Shown here piece by piece: positions 35,370 to 44,418 of a stretch of 64,000 bases of DNA. Source of the DNA: Brachyspira alvinipulli ATCC 51933 (GTDB lineage: Bacteria; Spirochaetota; Brachyspiria; Brachyspirales; Brachyspiraceae). The notes under the pieces were generated by a model that was not told the origin of the DNA, searched no databases, and saw only the letters and a list, made by a program, of their open reading frames with translations. Numbering within the stretch: position 1 is the first letter of the stretch; each line of letters starts with the position of its first letter. The translations under genes and the position numbers were made by a program. The stretch is from contig NZ_KI912407.1 of NCBI RefSeq assembly GCF_000518245.1, positions 162,241 to 226,240 on the forward strand. Reading direction: 5' to 3'.

Positions 35370-36755
35370 ATGATAAATAATGATAAAGTAACTGCCAACC
35401 CTCTATATTATGAAAAACCGTATAAACTTCTTTTTAAATATGCAACACCAAGTATTATTTCAATGCTTGTAGGATCTTTGTATAATATAGTAGATCAAAT
35501 ATTTATAGGACGCGGAGTAGGAATAAATGGTAATGCAGCAACAAATGTAGCTTTTCCTCTTACAATTATATGCATGTCTATAGCATTATTTCACGGATTT
35601 GGAAGTGCTTCATTTTATAGCATACTATTAGGACAAGGAAACAATAAAAAAGCTGCAAAAATTATAGGAAATACAATAGTATCAGTTCTTATATTCGGTT
35701 TGATATTTACTATAGTAGTAAAACTTTTTAATAAAAACTTTATGATAATGTTTGGTTCAACAAAAGAGGTTTTAGAATATTCAGTAGAATACACAAATAT
35801 AACAGCACTCGGATTTATACCTTTCATATTTTCTACTATGATGAGCCACATAATAAGAGCAGATGGAAGCCCTCAATATTCCATGATATCTGTACTTGCA
35901 GGTGCTATAGTAAATACTATATTAGACCCTATATTAATATTTAAATTTGATATGGGTATGTCAGGTGCTGCTCTTGCTACTATAATAGGACAGTTTATTT
36001 CTTTTATAATAGTTGTAAGATACTTGTTCAAATTTAAGCATATAACTTTTGAAAGAGATAACTTTATAGTAGATCCAAAAAATATATTAAAAGTATTTTC
36101 ATTAGGTTCATCATCAGGATTTAATCAATTAGCTATGATGGCAGTTCAAATTACAATGAATAATGTACTTAGTTATTATGGATCTCAATCTGTATACGGA
36201 GGAAATATACCTCTAGCAGTTGCAGGAATTATTGCCAAAATTAATATGCTTGTTATGGCCTTTATAATAGGTTCATCTCAAGGCAGTCAGCCTATAATAG
36301 GATTTAATTATGGGGCAAAAAATTATGACAGAGTTATAAGTACATACCGACTTACAATAACAATAACCACAATAATGGCTTTTATAGCTTTCCTTTTATT
36401 TCAATTATTCCCAAGACAAATTGTAGGAATATTCGGTGACGGAAGCGAATTGTATTTCCATTTTGCAGAAGAGTATATGAGAATATATATGGCTCTTATG
36501 GTAATAAATGGTATTCAGCCTGTAACAGGTACATTCTTTACTTCTTTAGGAAAAGCATTTAAAGGAGCATTTATATCTATGACAAGACAGATAATATTTT
36601 TGCTTCCTCTTATCATAATACTTCCAAGAATATTAGGTATAGATGGTGTAATGTATGCGGGTCCTGTTGCTGACGGAGCTGCTTTAATTGTCACTGTTAT
36701 AATGGTTAGCCGTGAAATAAAGAATATAAAAAAATTAAAAGAAAATAATTTATAG
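35370..36755 (+). CDS. MATE family multidrug/sodium antiporter
   Basis: A 461-residue membrane protein with about 12 helices and two-fold internal repeat. Family motifs seen: YEKPYKLLFKYATPSIISMLVGSLYNIVDQIFIGR at the N-terminus, AFPLTIICMSIALFHGFGSA, and SQGSQPIIGFNYGAKNYDRV in the second half. It belongs to the NorM/DinF/MepA-like group that exports organic cations in exchange for Na+ or H+. The MepA type is favoured by the N-terminus. It has its own shared terminator downstream. Confidence 0.92.
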   Translation: MINNDKVTANPLYYEKPYKLLFKYATPSIISMLVGSLYNIVDQIFIGRGVGINGNAATNVAFPLTIICMSIALFHGFGSASFYSILLGQGNNKKAAKIIGNTIVSVLIFGLIFTIVVKLFNKNFMIMFGSTKEVLEYSVEYTNITALGFIPFIFSTMMSHIIRADGSPQYSMISVLAGAIVNTILDPILIFKFDMGMSGAALATIIGQFISFIIVVRYLFKFKHITFERDNFIVDPKNILKVFSLGSSSGFNQLAMMAVQITMNNVLSYYGSQSVYGGNIPLAVAGIIAKINMLVMAFIIGSSQGSQPIIGFNYGAKNYDRVISTYRLTITITTIMAFIAFLLFQLFPRQIVGIFGDGSELYFHFAEEYMRIYMALMVINGIQPVTGTFFTSLGKAFKGAFISMTRQIIFLLPLIIILPRILGIDGVMYAGPVADGAALIVTVIMVSREIKNIKKLKENNL

Positions 36756-36761
36756 TAAAAA

Positions 36762-36799
36762 AATAGCATAGAGATTTTTTATATCCCTATGCTATTATT
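36762..36799. terminator. Bidirectional terminator between MATE and aminotransferase genes
   Basis: AATAGCATAG (36762-36771) pairs with CTATGCTATT (36787-36796) across a T-rich loop, with A- and T-rich flanks, between two convergent genes. Confidence 0.75.
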
Positions 36800-36817
36800 T
36801 ATAATATAATGAGTAGA

Positions 36818-37984
36818 TTATTTTTTCATTTTAGATTTAATATCAGCAAGCCTGTCCAAAGCCTTTTTAACCGTATCTTCTTTTTTAGAGAAGTGAAAAC
36901 GTATCAAGTTATTAGTAGGTTCCTTAAAAAATGATGAACCAGGAACAGCACCTACTCCTACCTTTTTGGCTAAATCATAACAGAAATCCATATCGCTGTC
37001 ATAACCAAACTCGCTTATATCAACCATAACATAATAGGCACCTTGAGGTTCAGTAAATTTTAAATCTAAATTCCTTAAACCATCTAAAAACATATCACGC
37101 ATTTTAGTATATTTTTCCTGTAATTCATCATAATAAGAATAAGGAAGTTTTAACCCCTCAACAGCAGCTTCCTGCAATGGAGCAGCAGCACCTACTGTTA
37201 AAAAGTCATGTATCTTTTTAGCAGCATCAATAACATGCTTAGGCCCTATTATATATCCAAGTCTCCATCCTGTTATATGATAAGTTTTTGAAAGCGAACT
37301 GCAGCATACTGTTCTTTCAAACATATCCGGTAAAGATGACATATATATATGTTTATGAGGCTTGTAAATAATATGTTCATACACCTCATCTGTAATAACA
37401 TAAGCATCATATTTTTTGGCAAGCGATGCAATTATTTCTAACTCTTCTCTAGTGAAAACTTTACCAGAAGGATTAGAAGGATTACATAAAATCAATGCCT
37501 TAGCATTTTGCTTGAATGCATCTTCCAATTCATTAGCATCAAAATTAAAATCTGGTTGTCTCAAAGGTACAAATATAGGATCCGCCCCTGAAAGTATAGC
37601 ATCAATTGCATAATTCTCATAATAAGGAGAAAATACAACAACTTTATCTCTAGGATTACATACAGCCATCATTGCTGCCATCATAGCTTCTGTACTTCCG
37701 CATGTAACAACAACATTGTCTGTTGAATTAATATTATTTAATCCCATAAAATGCTTTTGTTTCTCTATTAAAGCATCTCTAAATTTTTGAGATCCCCAAG
37801 TAACAGCATATTGATGAGGGCCCTCATTGGCAACTTCTATTAATCTGTCAGTTATTACCTTAGGAGGGTCAAAATCAGGAAAGCCTTGAGATAAATTAAC
37901 TGCATCATACTCTAAGCATACCCTTGTCATCCTTCTTATAACAGAATCTACAAATATTTTCGTTCTTTCACTCAAATCTAACAT
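36818..37984 (-). CDS. Class I/II aminotransferase of the methionine operon
   Basis: A 388-residue PLP enzyme of the aspartate-aminotransferase fold: NLSQGFPDFDPP, CNPSNPSGKVFTREEL, DEVYEHI, and the Schiff-base Lys in CSSLSKTYHITGWRLGY; NLIRFHFSKK carries the carboxylate Arg. It resembles methionine/kynurenine-type aminotransferases (YbdL-like). It is the last gene of the minus-strand methionine operon, 25 bases after blpA, so methionine (or its keto acid) is a likely substrate. It lacks no key residue and seems complete. Confidence 0.88.
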   Translation of the reverse strand: MLDLSERTKIFVDSVIRRMTRVCLEYDAVNLSQGFPDFDPPKVITDRLIEVANEGPHQYAVTWGSQKFRDALIEKQKHFMGLNNINSTDNVVVTCGSTEAMMAAMMAVCNPRDKVVVFSPYYENYAIDAILSGADPIFVPLRQPDFNFDANELEDAFKQNAKALILCNPSNPSGKVFTREELEIIASLAKKYDAYVITDEVYEHIIYKPHKHIYMSSLPDMFERTVCCSSLSKTYHITGWRLGYIIGPKHVIDAAKKIHDFLTVGAAAPLQEAAVEGLKLPYSYYDELQEKYTKMRDMFLDGLRNLDLKFTEPQGAYYVMVDISEFGYDSDMDFCYDLAKKVGVGAVPGSSFFKEPTNNLIRFHFSKKEDTVKKALDRLADIKSKMKK

Positions 37985-38009
37985 ACAATTTCCTAATAAA
38001 AATAGCTAT

Positions 38010-38825
38010 TTATTTCCAAGTAGGTAAATAAGAACCTAAAAAGTTTTCATTATAAACTTTTTCAACTATTTCAGATTGATAAGTAGCTACAACTTTTTTA
38101 TATAATTCATTATCTTTATCTTTAGTTCTTGCAGCTATTAAATTAACAAAAGATTTTCCGCTGTAAATAGAAGGATCATCTTTGAATATATAATCAGAAC
38201 CAGGATTCAAACCGAAATCTATAGCATAGTTTCCATTTATAACAGCACAAGCAACATCAGGAAGAACACCGTAAATAGCACCAGCATCCATTTCTACTAT
38301 TTCAACATTTAAAGGATTTTCTATTATATCGCTTACACTAGGAGTATCTCCTGCCTCAGGTTTTACTTTAATAATTCCAGCAGCCTGAAGAACTTTTAAA
38401 GCTCTTCCTCCATTAGAAGGATCATTAGGTATGGCTATTTTATCTCCTTTTTTTAATTCTTTTACATCAGTAATATTAGTAGAATAAATATTCATAGCAG
38501 ATATATAAGTATCAGCTATAGCAGTTAAATCATATCCTTTATTAGATACTTCATCATTAAAATATGCATAATGCTGAAAAGCATTCAAATCTATTTCACC
38601 GTCATTTAATGCCTGATTAGGTATAGTATAATCTGAAAAAGATACTAATTCTACTTTTATTCCTTCTGTTGCTAATTTTTCAACTATAGGCTCCCAAATT
38701 TGATAATCAGACTCTCCTGCAAAACCAACTTTAACAACCTGCTCACTATTTTTGGCATTTCCTCCGCATGCTAATATCGATAAAGATAATATCAATGCAG
38801 ATATTAATAATAGAATTTTTTTCAT
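38010..38825 (-). CDS. blpA: MetQ-type substrate-binding lipoprotein (BlpA position)
   Basis: A 271-residue lipoprotein with signal LILSLSILACGG (lipobox LAC). Mature part is the MetQ fold: VKVGFAGESDYQIWEPIV, VSFSDYTIPNQALNDGEIDL, NAFQHYAYFND, IAIPNDPSNGGRALKVL, FGLNPGSDYIF and the ending LGSYLPTWK. It carries methionine (or related) to MetNI. In B. hyodysenteriae the four linked genes blpGFEA code for such lipoproteins, and the last, BlpA (also called BmpB), is a known membrane antigen. The symbol is given by position and likeness to that published locus. Confidence 0.85.
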   Translation of the reverse strand: MKKILLLISALILSLSILACGGNAKNSEQVVKVGFAGESDYQIWEPIVEKLATEGIKVELVSFSDYTIPNQALNDGEIDLNAFQHYAYFNDEVSNKGYDLTAIADTYISAMNIYSTNITDVKELKKGDKIAIPNDPSNGGRALKVLQAAGIIKVKPEAGDTPSVSDIIENPLNVEIVEMDAGAIYGVLPDVACAVINGNYAIDFGLNPGSDYIFKDDPSIYSGKSFVNLIAARTKDKDNELYKKVVATYQSEIVEKVYNENFLGSYLPTWK

Positions 38826-38851
38826 TGTTTTTTCTCCTTAAAATTAATTTA

Positions 38852-39655
38852 TTATTTCCAAGTAGGTAAATAAGCACCTTTAAAATCCTCAGCATATACT
38901 TTTTCAACTTCAGCTGATTGATATGCGGAAACTATCTTTTGGTATAATTCATTGTCTTTATCTTCAGTTCTTGCTGCTATTAAATTATAAAAAGAATTTC
39001 CCTCGTAAATAGAAGGATCATCTCTAAATATATAATCAGCTCCTGGATTAAGCCCAAAATCTATAGCATAATTACAGTTAATAACAGCACAAGCAACATC
39101 TGGAAGAAGACTATATATACTTCCTGCATCAACTTCAACAAACTCTATATTAAGATTATTTTCTGTTATATCATTCATACTTGGAGAATCTCCTGCCTCA
39201 GGATTTATTTTTATAAGTCCTGCTGCTTCTAATACTTTTAATGCTCTTCCTCCATTTGCAGGATCATTAGGTATGGCAATCTTATCTCCATTTTTTACCT
39301 CATTTACATTCGTTATATTTTTTGAATATATATTCATAGCAGAAATAAAAGTAGTGCCTATAGCTGTTAAATCATAATTCTTTGTTTCTACTTCATTATT
39401 GAAATATGCAAAGTGCTGAAAAGCATTTAAATCTATTTCACCGTCATTTAATGCCTGATTAGGAAGAGTATAATCCGCAAAAGAAATTAATTCCACTGTA
39501 ATACCTTCTTTTGCAAGCTTCTCTATAACAGGCTTCCATATAGTTCTGTCTGATTCTCCTACATGTCCTATTTTAACAACAGTATTTTTCTGTGCATTAT
39601 TAGAGCATGATAAGAAAAATAATATTGATATAAAAATTAATAATATTTTTTTCAT
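38852..39655 (-). CDS. blpE: MetQ-type substrate-binding lipoprotein (BlpE position)
   Basis: A 267-residue lipoprotein, close paralogue of blpA: signal LLIFISILFFLSCS, then VKIGHVGESDRTIWKPVI, ISFADYTLPNQALNDGEIDL, NAFQHFAYF, AIPNDPANGGRALKVLEAAG, FGLNPGADYIF, GAYLPTWK. Conserved pocket residues match blpA and blpG. ATG 39655 is chosen over the longer frame because GGAG is 9 bases upstream. It lies between blpA and blpF in the operon. Confidence 0.85.
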   Translation of the reverse strand: MKKILLIFISILFFLSCSNNAQKNTVVKIGHVGESDRTIWKPVIEKLAKEGITVELISFADYTLPNQALNDGEIDLNAFQHFAYFNNEVETKNYDLTAIGTTFISAMNIYSKNITNVNEVKNGDKIAIPNDPANGGRALKVLEAAGLIKINPEAGDSPSMNDITENNLNIEFVEVDAGSIYSLLPDVACAVINCNYAIDFGLNPGADYIFRDDPSIYEGNSFYNLIAARTEDKDNELYQKIVSAYQSAEVEKVYAEDFKGAYLPTWK

Positions 39656-39687
39656 TTTAATTTTCTCCATTTTTGATTTTTTATAAA

Positions 39688-40485
39688 TTAATCAACCATT
39701 ATAAGGCCTTTAATATTTCCATTTCTTATTTCATCATACATTCTTTCTTTATAAGAACTTGCTATTTTTTTATAAACTTCATTATTTTCATCTTCAAGTC
39801 TTGCCGCAACTACATTAACATACATATCAGATTCATATTTACTTGGGTCATCAATATATAAAATATTTTCATCCTGAAAATCAAAACTCAAACTATAATT
39901 AACAATAGCAGCATCAACATCATCAATAATAGAATATATTTCATTTGCTTTTGTAGGAACCAACTCTAATTTTAAGAAATTTTCAATTATATCCTTTTCT
40001 TCATAATTATAATCCTTTTTCTCATTCTTCTTTAATCTGATAAATCCAATAGAATCTAATATTTTTAAAGCTCTTGAAAAATTAATATAATCGTCTGGTA
40101 CAGCAATCTTAGCCCCTGAGGAAATTTGAGCAACATTAGTTAAATTTCTTGAATACATATTCATAGAAGCTATAAAGGTTTTCTCTAATATACTTAAACA
40201 ATAATCATTTTTATTAGTTTCATTTACAAAATATGCATAATTTTGAAAATTATTTATATCTATATATTCATTATTCAATGCTCTATTTATTTCAGAATAG
40301 TCAGAAAAATTTATTAATTCTAATGTTATATTTTCACCTTCTAATTTTCTGGATATAGATTTCCATATATATGAATCAAATTCTCCAATATGACCTATTT
40401 TAACACTAGATGCATTATTATCAGCACAGCTAGAAAAACAGAATAAAATAATAATTAAAAATATTAAGAACAATTTTCTATACAT
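39688..40485 (-). CDS. blpF: Divergent MetQ-type lipoprotein (BlpF position)
   Basis: A 265-residue lipoprotein with signal FLIIILFCFSSCA. The overall fold matches its neighbours but key pocket strings differ: NFSDYSEINRALNNEYIDI instead of the SFxDYxxPNQALNDGxIDL string, NNFQNYAYF for NAFQHYAYF, VPDDYINFSRALKIL for IPNDPSNGGRALKVL, FDFQDENILYI for FGLNPGxDYIF, and the ending lacks the PTWK tail (GLIMVD). It is probably specialised for a different ligand or losing binding. It is followed by a 32-base gap before the next gene. Confidence 0.82.
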   Translation of the reverse strand: MYRKLFLIFLIIILFCFSSCADNNASSVKIGHIGEFDSYIWKSISRKLEGENITLELINFSDYSEINRALNNEYIDINNFQNYAYFVNETNKNDYCLSILEKTFIASMNMYSRNLTNVAQISSGAKIAVPDDYINFSRALKILDSIGFIRLKKNEKKDYNYEEKDIIENFLKLELVPTKANEIYSIIDDVDAAIVNYSLSFDFQDENILYIDDPSKYESDMYVNVVAARLEDENNEVYKKIASSYKERMYDEIRNGNIKGLIMVD

Positions 40486-40616
40486 GTAATTTCTCCAATT
40501 ATAAAAGTTAAGATATTATATTAATATATTCCGATAAATATTTATTTAGAAATCAAAATCATACAAATATCTATAATAAACAAAGCATAATTAATAATTG
40601 TATTCAGAAAAATAAA

Positions 40617-41417
40617 TTACTCCCATACAGCTATATAAGCACCCTTAAAGTCTTTGCTATATATATTTTTAACCTCTTCTGATTGATAAGCCTTAACTAT
40701 TTTTTTATATATTTCATTATCCTTATCTTCTGTTCTAGCTGCTATTATATTAATATAATTCTTATCAGCATAATTTGAAGGATTATCTTTAAATATGGAA
40801 TCTTTATCTGGATTAAGTCCAAAGTTTAAAGCAAAGTTACAATTAATAACAGCACAAGCAACATCAGGGAGTAAACTATATATACTTCCAGCATCAACTT
40901 CAACTATTTCTATATTTAAAGGATTTTCGGATATATCTTTTAACTCAGGATTTGCGATACTTTTATCTTTAAGTTTTATCAAACCAGCAGCTTCTAATAC
41001 TTTTAAAGCTCTTCCTCCATTTGAAGGATCATTAGGTATAGTTACTTTATCACCCTCTTTAACTTCATTTACATTAGATATATTTTGAGAATATATATTC
41101 ATAGCAGCCAAGCAAGTATCAGCTATAGCAGTTAATTTATATCCTTTAGTTTCAACTTCATTATTAAAAAAAGCATAATGCTGAAAATTATTCAAATCAA
41201 TATCTCCGTCATTCAAAGCCTGATTAGGGAGAAGATAATCTCCAAAAGATACTAATTCTATTTGTATATTATCATTTGAAACTTGTCTGATAACCTCTTC
41301 CCAAATTACTCTGTCAGATTCTCCTATATATCCAACCTTCACTAAATTAACATTTTTATTTCCAGATGAACATGCTGTAAAAAATATCAAACTCAAAAAT
41401 AAAACTATCTTCTTCAT
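40617..41417 (-). CDS. blpG: MetQ-type substrate-binding lipoprotein (BlpG position)
   Basis: A 266-residue lipoprotein, signal IVLFLSLIFFTACSS. Keeps the pocket strings VSFGDYLLPNQALNDGDIDL, NNFQHYAFF, TIPNDPSNGGRALKVLEAAG and FGLNPDKDSIF, and ends GAYIAVWE. It is more like blpE and blpA than like blpF. ATG 41417 is chosen because AGGAG is 9 bases upstream; the first ATG lies inside the ribosome site. It follows the dehydrogenase gene by 21 bases. There is a 131-base gap before blpF. Confidence 0.85.
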   Translation of the reverse strand: MKKIVLFLSLIFFTACSSGNKNVNLVKVGYIGESDRVIWEEVIRQVSNDNIQIELVSFGDYLLPNQALNDGDIDLNNFQHYAFFNNEVETKGYKLTAIADTCLAAMNIYSQNISNVNEVKEGDKVTIPNDPSNGGRALKVLEAAGLIKLKDKSIANPELKDISENPLNIEIVEVDAGSIYSLLPDVACAVINCNFALNFGLNPDKDSIFKDNPSNYADKNYINIIAARTEDKDNEIYKKIVKAYQSEEVKNIYSKDFKGAYIAVWE

Positions 41418-41438
41418 TATCATTATCTCCTAAAATAA

Positions 41439-42392
41439 TCACATATTTAAAGCCAATTCATAATTCTTTTTCATTACACTGCAAGACTCGTCAAATAGTT
41501 TTTTCTCATCATCATTCATTTTTATTTCTATTATCTCTTCAACTCCATTTCTTCCAAGTACAGCAGGAACAGAAGCATAAACATCATTTTGTCCGTATTC
41601 TCCATTCAAATAAACTGATACAGGAAGAACTCTGTGTTCATCGCAAAGTATAGCACGTGCAACTTCAGCTAAAGAAGCACCTATTCCAAACTCAGTAGAA
41701 CCTTTTCCTCCTAAAACATCCCAGCCGCCTCTTCTTCCTTTAGTAGCTAAATCATTTAAATCAAGTTTAGAATATTTATCTTTTTCTTTCATAAGCTCAA
41801 ATAAAGATTTACCCGCTATTGTTACAGCTGACCATGGAACCATTTGACTTTCTCCATGTTCACCCAAAGCATAAGCATATATAGATCTTTGATCAACATT
41901 AATAGCCTCTGATATCGCTCTTCTTAATCTTGCAGAATCGAGCGTTGTACTAGTAGATATTATTCTTTTAGCATCATAATTCAATTTATTTTGCAAATAA
42001 TGAGTAATTACATCAGCAGGATTTGATATATTAATTATTATACCGGAAAATTTTGTATTCTTTATTTTACCTACTATATCTTTCATAACTTCGATAGTAG
42101 CACCCAATGTGTCCATTCTAGTTTGATCCATATTAGGCAAAGGACCCGCACATACAACCATTATATCAGCATCATCAATATCTTTATAAGTTCCAGCTTT
42201 AACTTCTACTCTATGAGGAAGATAAACAGTAGAATCAAATATATCCAAAGCCTGAGAAAATGCCTTTTTTTCATCTATATCTATATAAATGATTTCTTCA
42301 ACTAATCCCTGTGAAGCTAAAGCATAACCTGCATGCGAACCTACATGACCAGCACCTATCAAAACAACTTTTCTTCTTTTTATAGTATTCAT
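41439..42392 (-). CDS. L-2-hydroxyacid dehydrogenase of the lactate/malate family
   Basis: A 317-residue protein with a Rossmann start VVLIGAGHVGSHAGYALASQG, DIDEKKAFSQALD for NAD, NISNPADVITHY, TLDSARLRRAI with substrate Arg, and GEHGESQMVPWSAV with the catalytic His. The pattern LDSARLRRAI ... GEHGxSQ and RRGGWDVLGGKGSTEFGI is closer to L-2-hydroxyisocaproate dehydrogenases than to plain LDH. Its place between metI and the MetQ-type genes suggests the 2-keto acid of methionine as substrate. Confidence 0.85.
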   Translation of the reverse strand: MNTIKRRKVVLIGAGHVGSHAGYALASQGLVEEIIYIDIDEKKAFSQALDIFDSTVYLPHRVEVKAGTYKDIDDADIMVVCAGPLPNMDQTRMDTLGATIEVMKDIVGKIKNTKFSGIIINISNPADVITHYLQNKLNYDAKRIISTSTTLDSARLRRAISEAINVDQRSIYAYALGEHGESQMVPWSAVTIAGKSLFELMKEKDKYSKLDLNDLATKGRRGGWDVLGGKGSTEFGIGASLAEVARAILCDEHRVLPVSVYLNGEYGQNDVYASVPAVLGRNGVEEIIEIKMNDDEKKLFDESCSVMKKNYELALNM

Positions 42393-42422
42393 AAATAAAT
42401 TCCTTTAATAAAAAATTTTAAA

Positions 42423-43103
42423 TTAATGTGTAGCTTTTTTTACTACAAAATTACCTAAAGCCTGTATAATACCAACTAATATAACTAATAGTATTACAGA
42501 CACATATATAATATCTAATTTATTTCTATAATATCCTGACTGTATAGCATAAGTTCCAAGTCCGCCTGCACCTACAGCACCAGCCATAGCTGTAAGTCCT
42601 ATCAAACTGATTGCAGTTATTGTAGTTCCTCTAGCTATAGGAGCAATACTTTCTTTTAAATACACTCTAAAAATAATAGATATTGGAGACGATCCCATAG
42701 ATTGAGCTGCCTCTACCAATCCATAATTAACCTCAGATAATGCACTTTCAATTTGTCTTGCAAAAAACGGCACTGTACCAAATATTAATGGTATAATAGC
42801 TCCTTTTACACCAATAGCAGTACCCATTATAAATCTTGTAAGAGGTACTAACATAGCAAGCAGAATAATAAATGGTATGGCTCTGAAAAAGTTAATAACT
42901 TTGCTTAAAACCTCATACACCAACACATTTTCCATTATACCGAATCTTTTTGTCACTATAAGCAATACCCCCAAAAAACCGCCTATAAAAAACGATATTA
43001 TTCCTGAATAAAAAAGCATAATAAATGTCTGTATTATACTTTGATAAAGTCTAGGCAAATCAGCCATTACATTAGGTATTAATTTATTGAGTAATTCTAG
43101 CAT
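42423..43103 (-). CDS. metI: Methionine ABC transporter permease MetI
   Basis: A 226-residue membrane protein with five to six helices and the permease EAA loop (VEAAQSMGSSPISIIFRVYL). Ending motifs AMAGAVGAGGLGTYAIQSGYYRNK match MetI. It forms the channel for D/L-methionine with MetN and the lipoproteins. It overlaps the end of metN by 20 bases, so translation is coupled. Confidence 0.95.
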   Translation of the reverse strand: MLELLNKLIPNVMADLPRLYQSIIQTFIMLFYSGIISFFIGGFLGVLLIVTKRFGIMENVLVYEVLSKVINFFRAIPFIILLAMLVPLTRFIMGTAIGVKGAIIPLIFGTVPFFARQIESALSEVNYGLVEAAQSMGSSPISIIFRVYLKESIAPIARGTTITAISLIGLTAMAGAVGAGGLGTYAIQSGYYRNKLDIIYVSVILLVILVGIIQALGNFVVKKATH

Positions 43104-44136
43104 CGGATATCACCTCTATATCAACATTTTGTTCTTTTAAAAAATCTATAGCTTTTGTTATACCGCCTTTTTCTTTTTCATGCATTATAACAACAAGTCC
43201 GCCAAGAAGACTATCATCTATAAGTTCAATATTACCGAATATTATATTAGCATCAACATTGAATTTTCTTGAAATATGAGATACTAAAGCCTCAGCAACA
43301 CTTTCCTTTTTATATTTAAGTCTTACTATACATTCTCCGCTTTTTAATTTTGTTATATTATTTCCCTCTTCAACAAGCGAATATATTTTTGATATGTTTG
43401 AAGTAGTATCTATAAAATCCTGAGTTATTCTATTTTTAGGATTAGAAAATACTTCAAATATATTACCTTCTTCTATCAAGTCGCCTTTATTCATAACTGC
43501 CACTCTATTGCATAACTCTTTTACAACATTCATTTCATGTGTTATTACAACTATAGTAAGTCCAAACTGTTCATTTAACTTCTTTAATAATTTTAAAATA
43601 GAAGAAGTTGTCTGAGGATCCAAAGCACTGGTAGCTTCATCGCATAATAGTATTTGCGGATCATTTGCCAATGCTCTTGCAATTGCAACCCTCTGCTTCT
43701 GACCGCCGCTTAGCTGAGAAGGATAAACATAAGCCTTATCTTTTATATCAACTAATTCCAATAAAGACATAACTTTTTTTTCTATTTCTTCTTTTGAAAA
43801 ACCGCGGTATCTTAAAGCATAAGCAACATTTTTAAATACTGTTCTGGAAGCAAATAAATTGAATTGCTGAAATATCATTCCTATTTTTTTTCTTTTTTGT
43901 CTTAATTCTCTTTGAGGTAAAGATGTCAGCTCCACACCATCCAAATAAACCTTACCTGAAGTAGGTCTTTCTAATAAATTTATACATCTTACAAGAGTAG
44001 ATTTACCAGCCCCAGAAAACCCTATTATTCCATATATCTCGCCTTTTTCTATTTTAAGAGATACATTATTTACTGCATTAAGCTGCTTATTCTTTGCAGT
44101 TTTGAATACTTTACTTACATTCTCTAAAATTATCAT
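43084..44136 (-). CDS. metN: Methionine ABC transporter ATPase MetN
   Basis: A 350-residue protein: Walker A GFSGAGKST, signature LSGGQKQR, Walker B ILLCDEATSALD, switch His in VITHEMN, then the C-terminal NIL ligand-sensing domain (residues ~265-350, CIVRLKYKKESVAEALVSHI, KGGITKAIDFL), typical of MetN and responsible for methionine trans-inhibition. It is the first gene after the leader/terminator region at 44253-44446. Confidence 0.96.
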   Translation of the reverse strand: MIILENVSKVFKTAKNKQLNAVNNVSLKIEKGEIYGIIGFSGAGKSTLVRCINLLERPTSGKVYLDGVELTSLPQRELRQKRKKIGMIFQQFNLFASRTVFKNVAYALRYRGFSKEEIEKKVMSLLELVDIKDKAYVYPSQLSGGQKQRVAIARALANDPQILLCDEATSALDPQTTSSILKLLKKLNEQFGLTIVVITHEMNVVKELCNRVAVMNKGDLIEEGNIFEVFSNPKNRITQDFIDTTSNISKIYSLVEEGNNITKLKSGECIVRLKYKKESVAEALVSHISRKFNVDANIIFGNIELIDDSLLGGLVVIMHEKEKGGITKAIDFLKEQNVDIEVISDARITQ

Positions 44137-44252
44137 TAATTATCCTAATTATTGTTTTGTAATTTTTAACGAGAATATATTTTCTAATAAAAAAGTATAT
44201 TTCGTCATTATATAATTAAAAAGATATCTGTCAACCATATTGTAGTTTAAAA

Positions 44253-44280
44253 ATAAAAAAGCCGCCAATACTTGACGGCT
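44253..44280 (-). terminator. Attenuator terminator ahead of metN
   Basis: On the minus strand AGCCGTCAA / TTGGCGGCT form a 9-bp stem with a GTA loop, followed by TTTTTTATTTTT: a strong rho-independent terminator, placed 116 bases before metN and 23 bases after the leader peptide's stop, which means it can only stop transcripts that are heading into the methionine operon. Confidence 0.85.
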
Positions 44281-44303
44281 GAAACTACAAAATAAAAAAT
44301 AAA

Positions 44304-44390
44304 TTATACTTCACAGCCATCTATACTGCATACCATAGTCATTTGCATTGAATTGCAAAGCATATTTATTACAATCATTATAAAGTTCAC
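44304..44390 (-). CDS. Methionine-rich leader peptide of the metN operon
   Basis: A 28-codon minus-strand frame beginning GTG at 44390, which follows AGGA by 7 bases (ATG 44378 would give 24 codons). The peptide has Met at 1, 5, 10, 15, 17 and 19, a dense MQMTM run, and Cys at 12, 21 and 26. The last Met codon lies 12 bases ahead of GATGGCTG (44314-44321), which can pair with CAGCCGTC (44274-44281) of the terminator's first arm. A ribosome stalled for Met-tRNA leaves the antiterminator free; one that reaches the stop codon covers it. This is the standard amino-acid attenuation layout; no SAM riboswitch or T-box is seen. Confidence 0.75.
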   Translation of the reverse strand: MNFIMIVINMLCNSMQMTMVCSIDGCEV

Positions 44391-44418
44391 AAATAAATCC
44401 TAAAATATAATTGTATAC

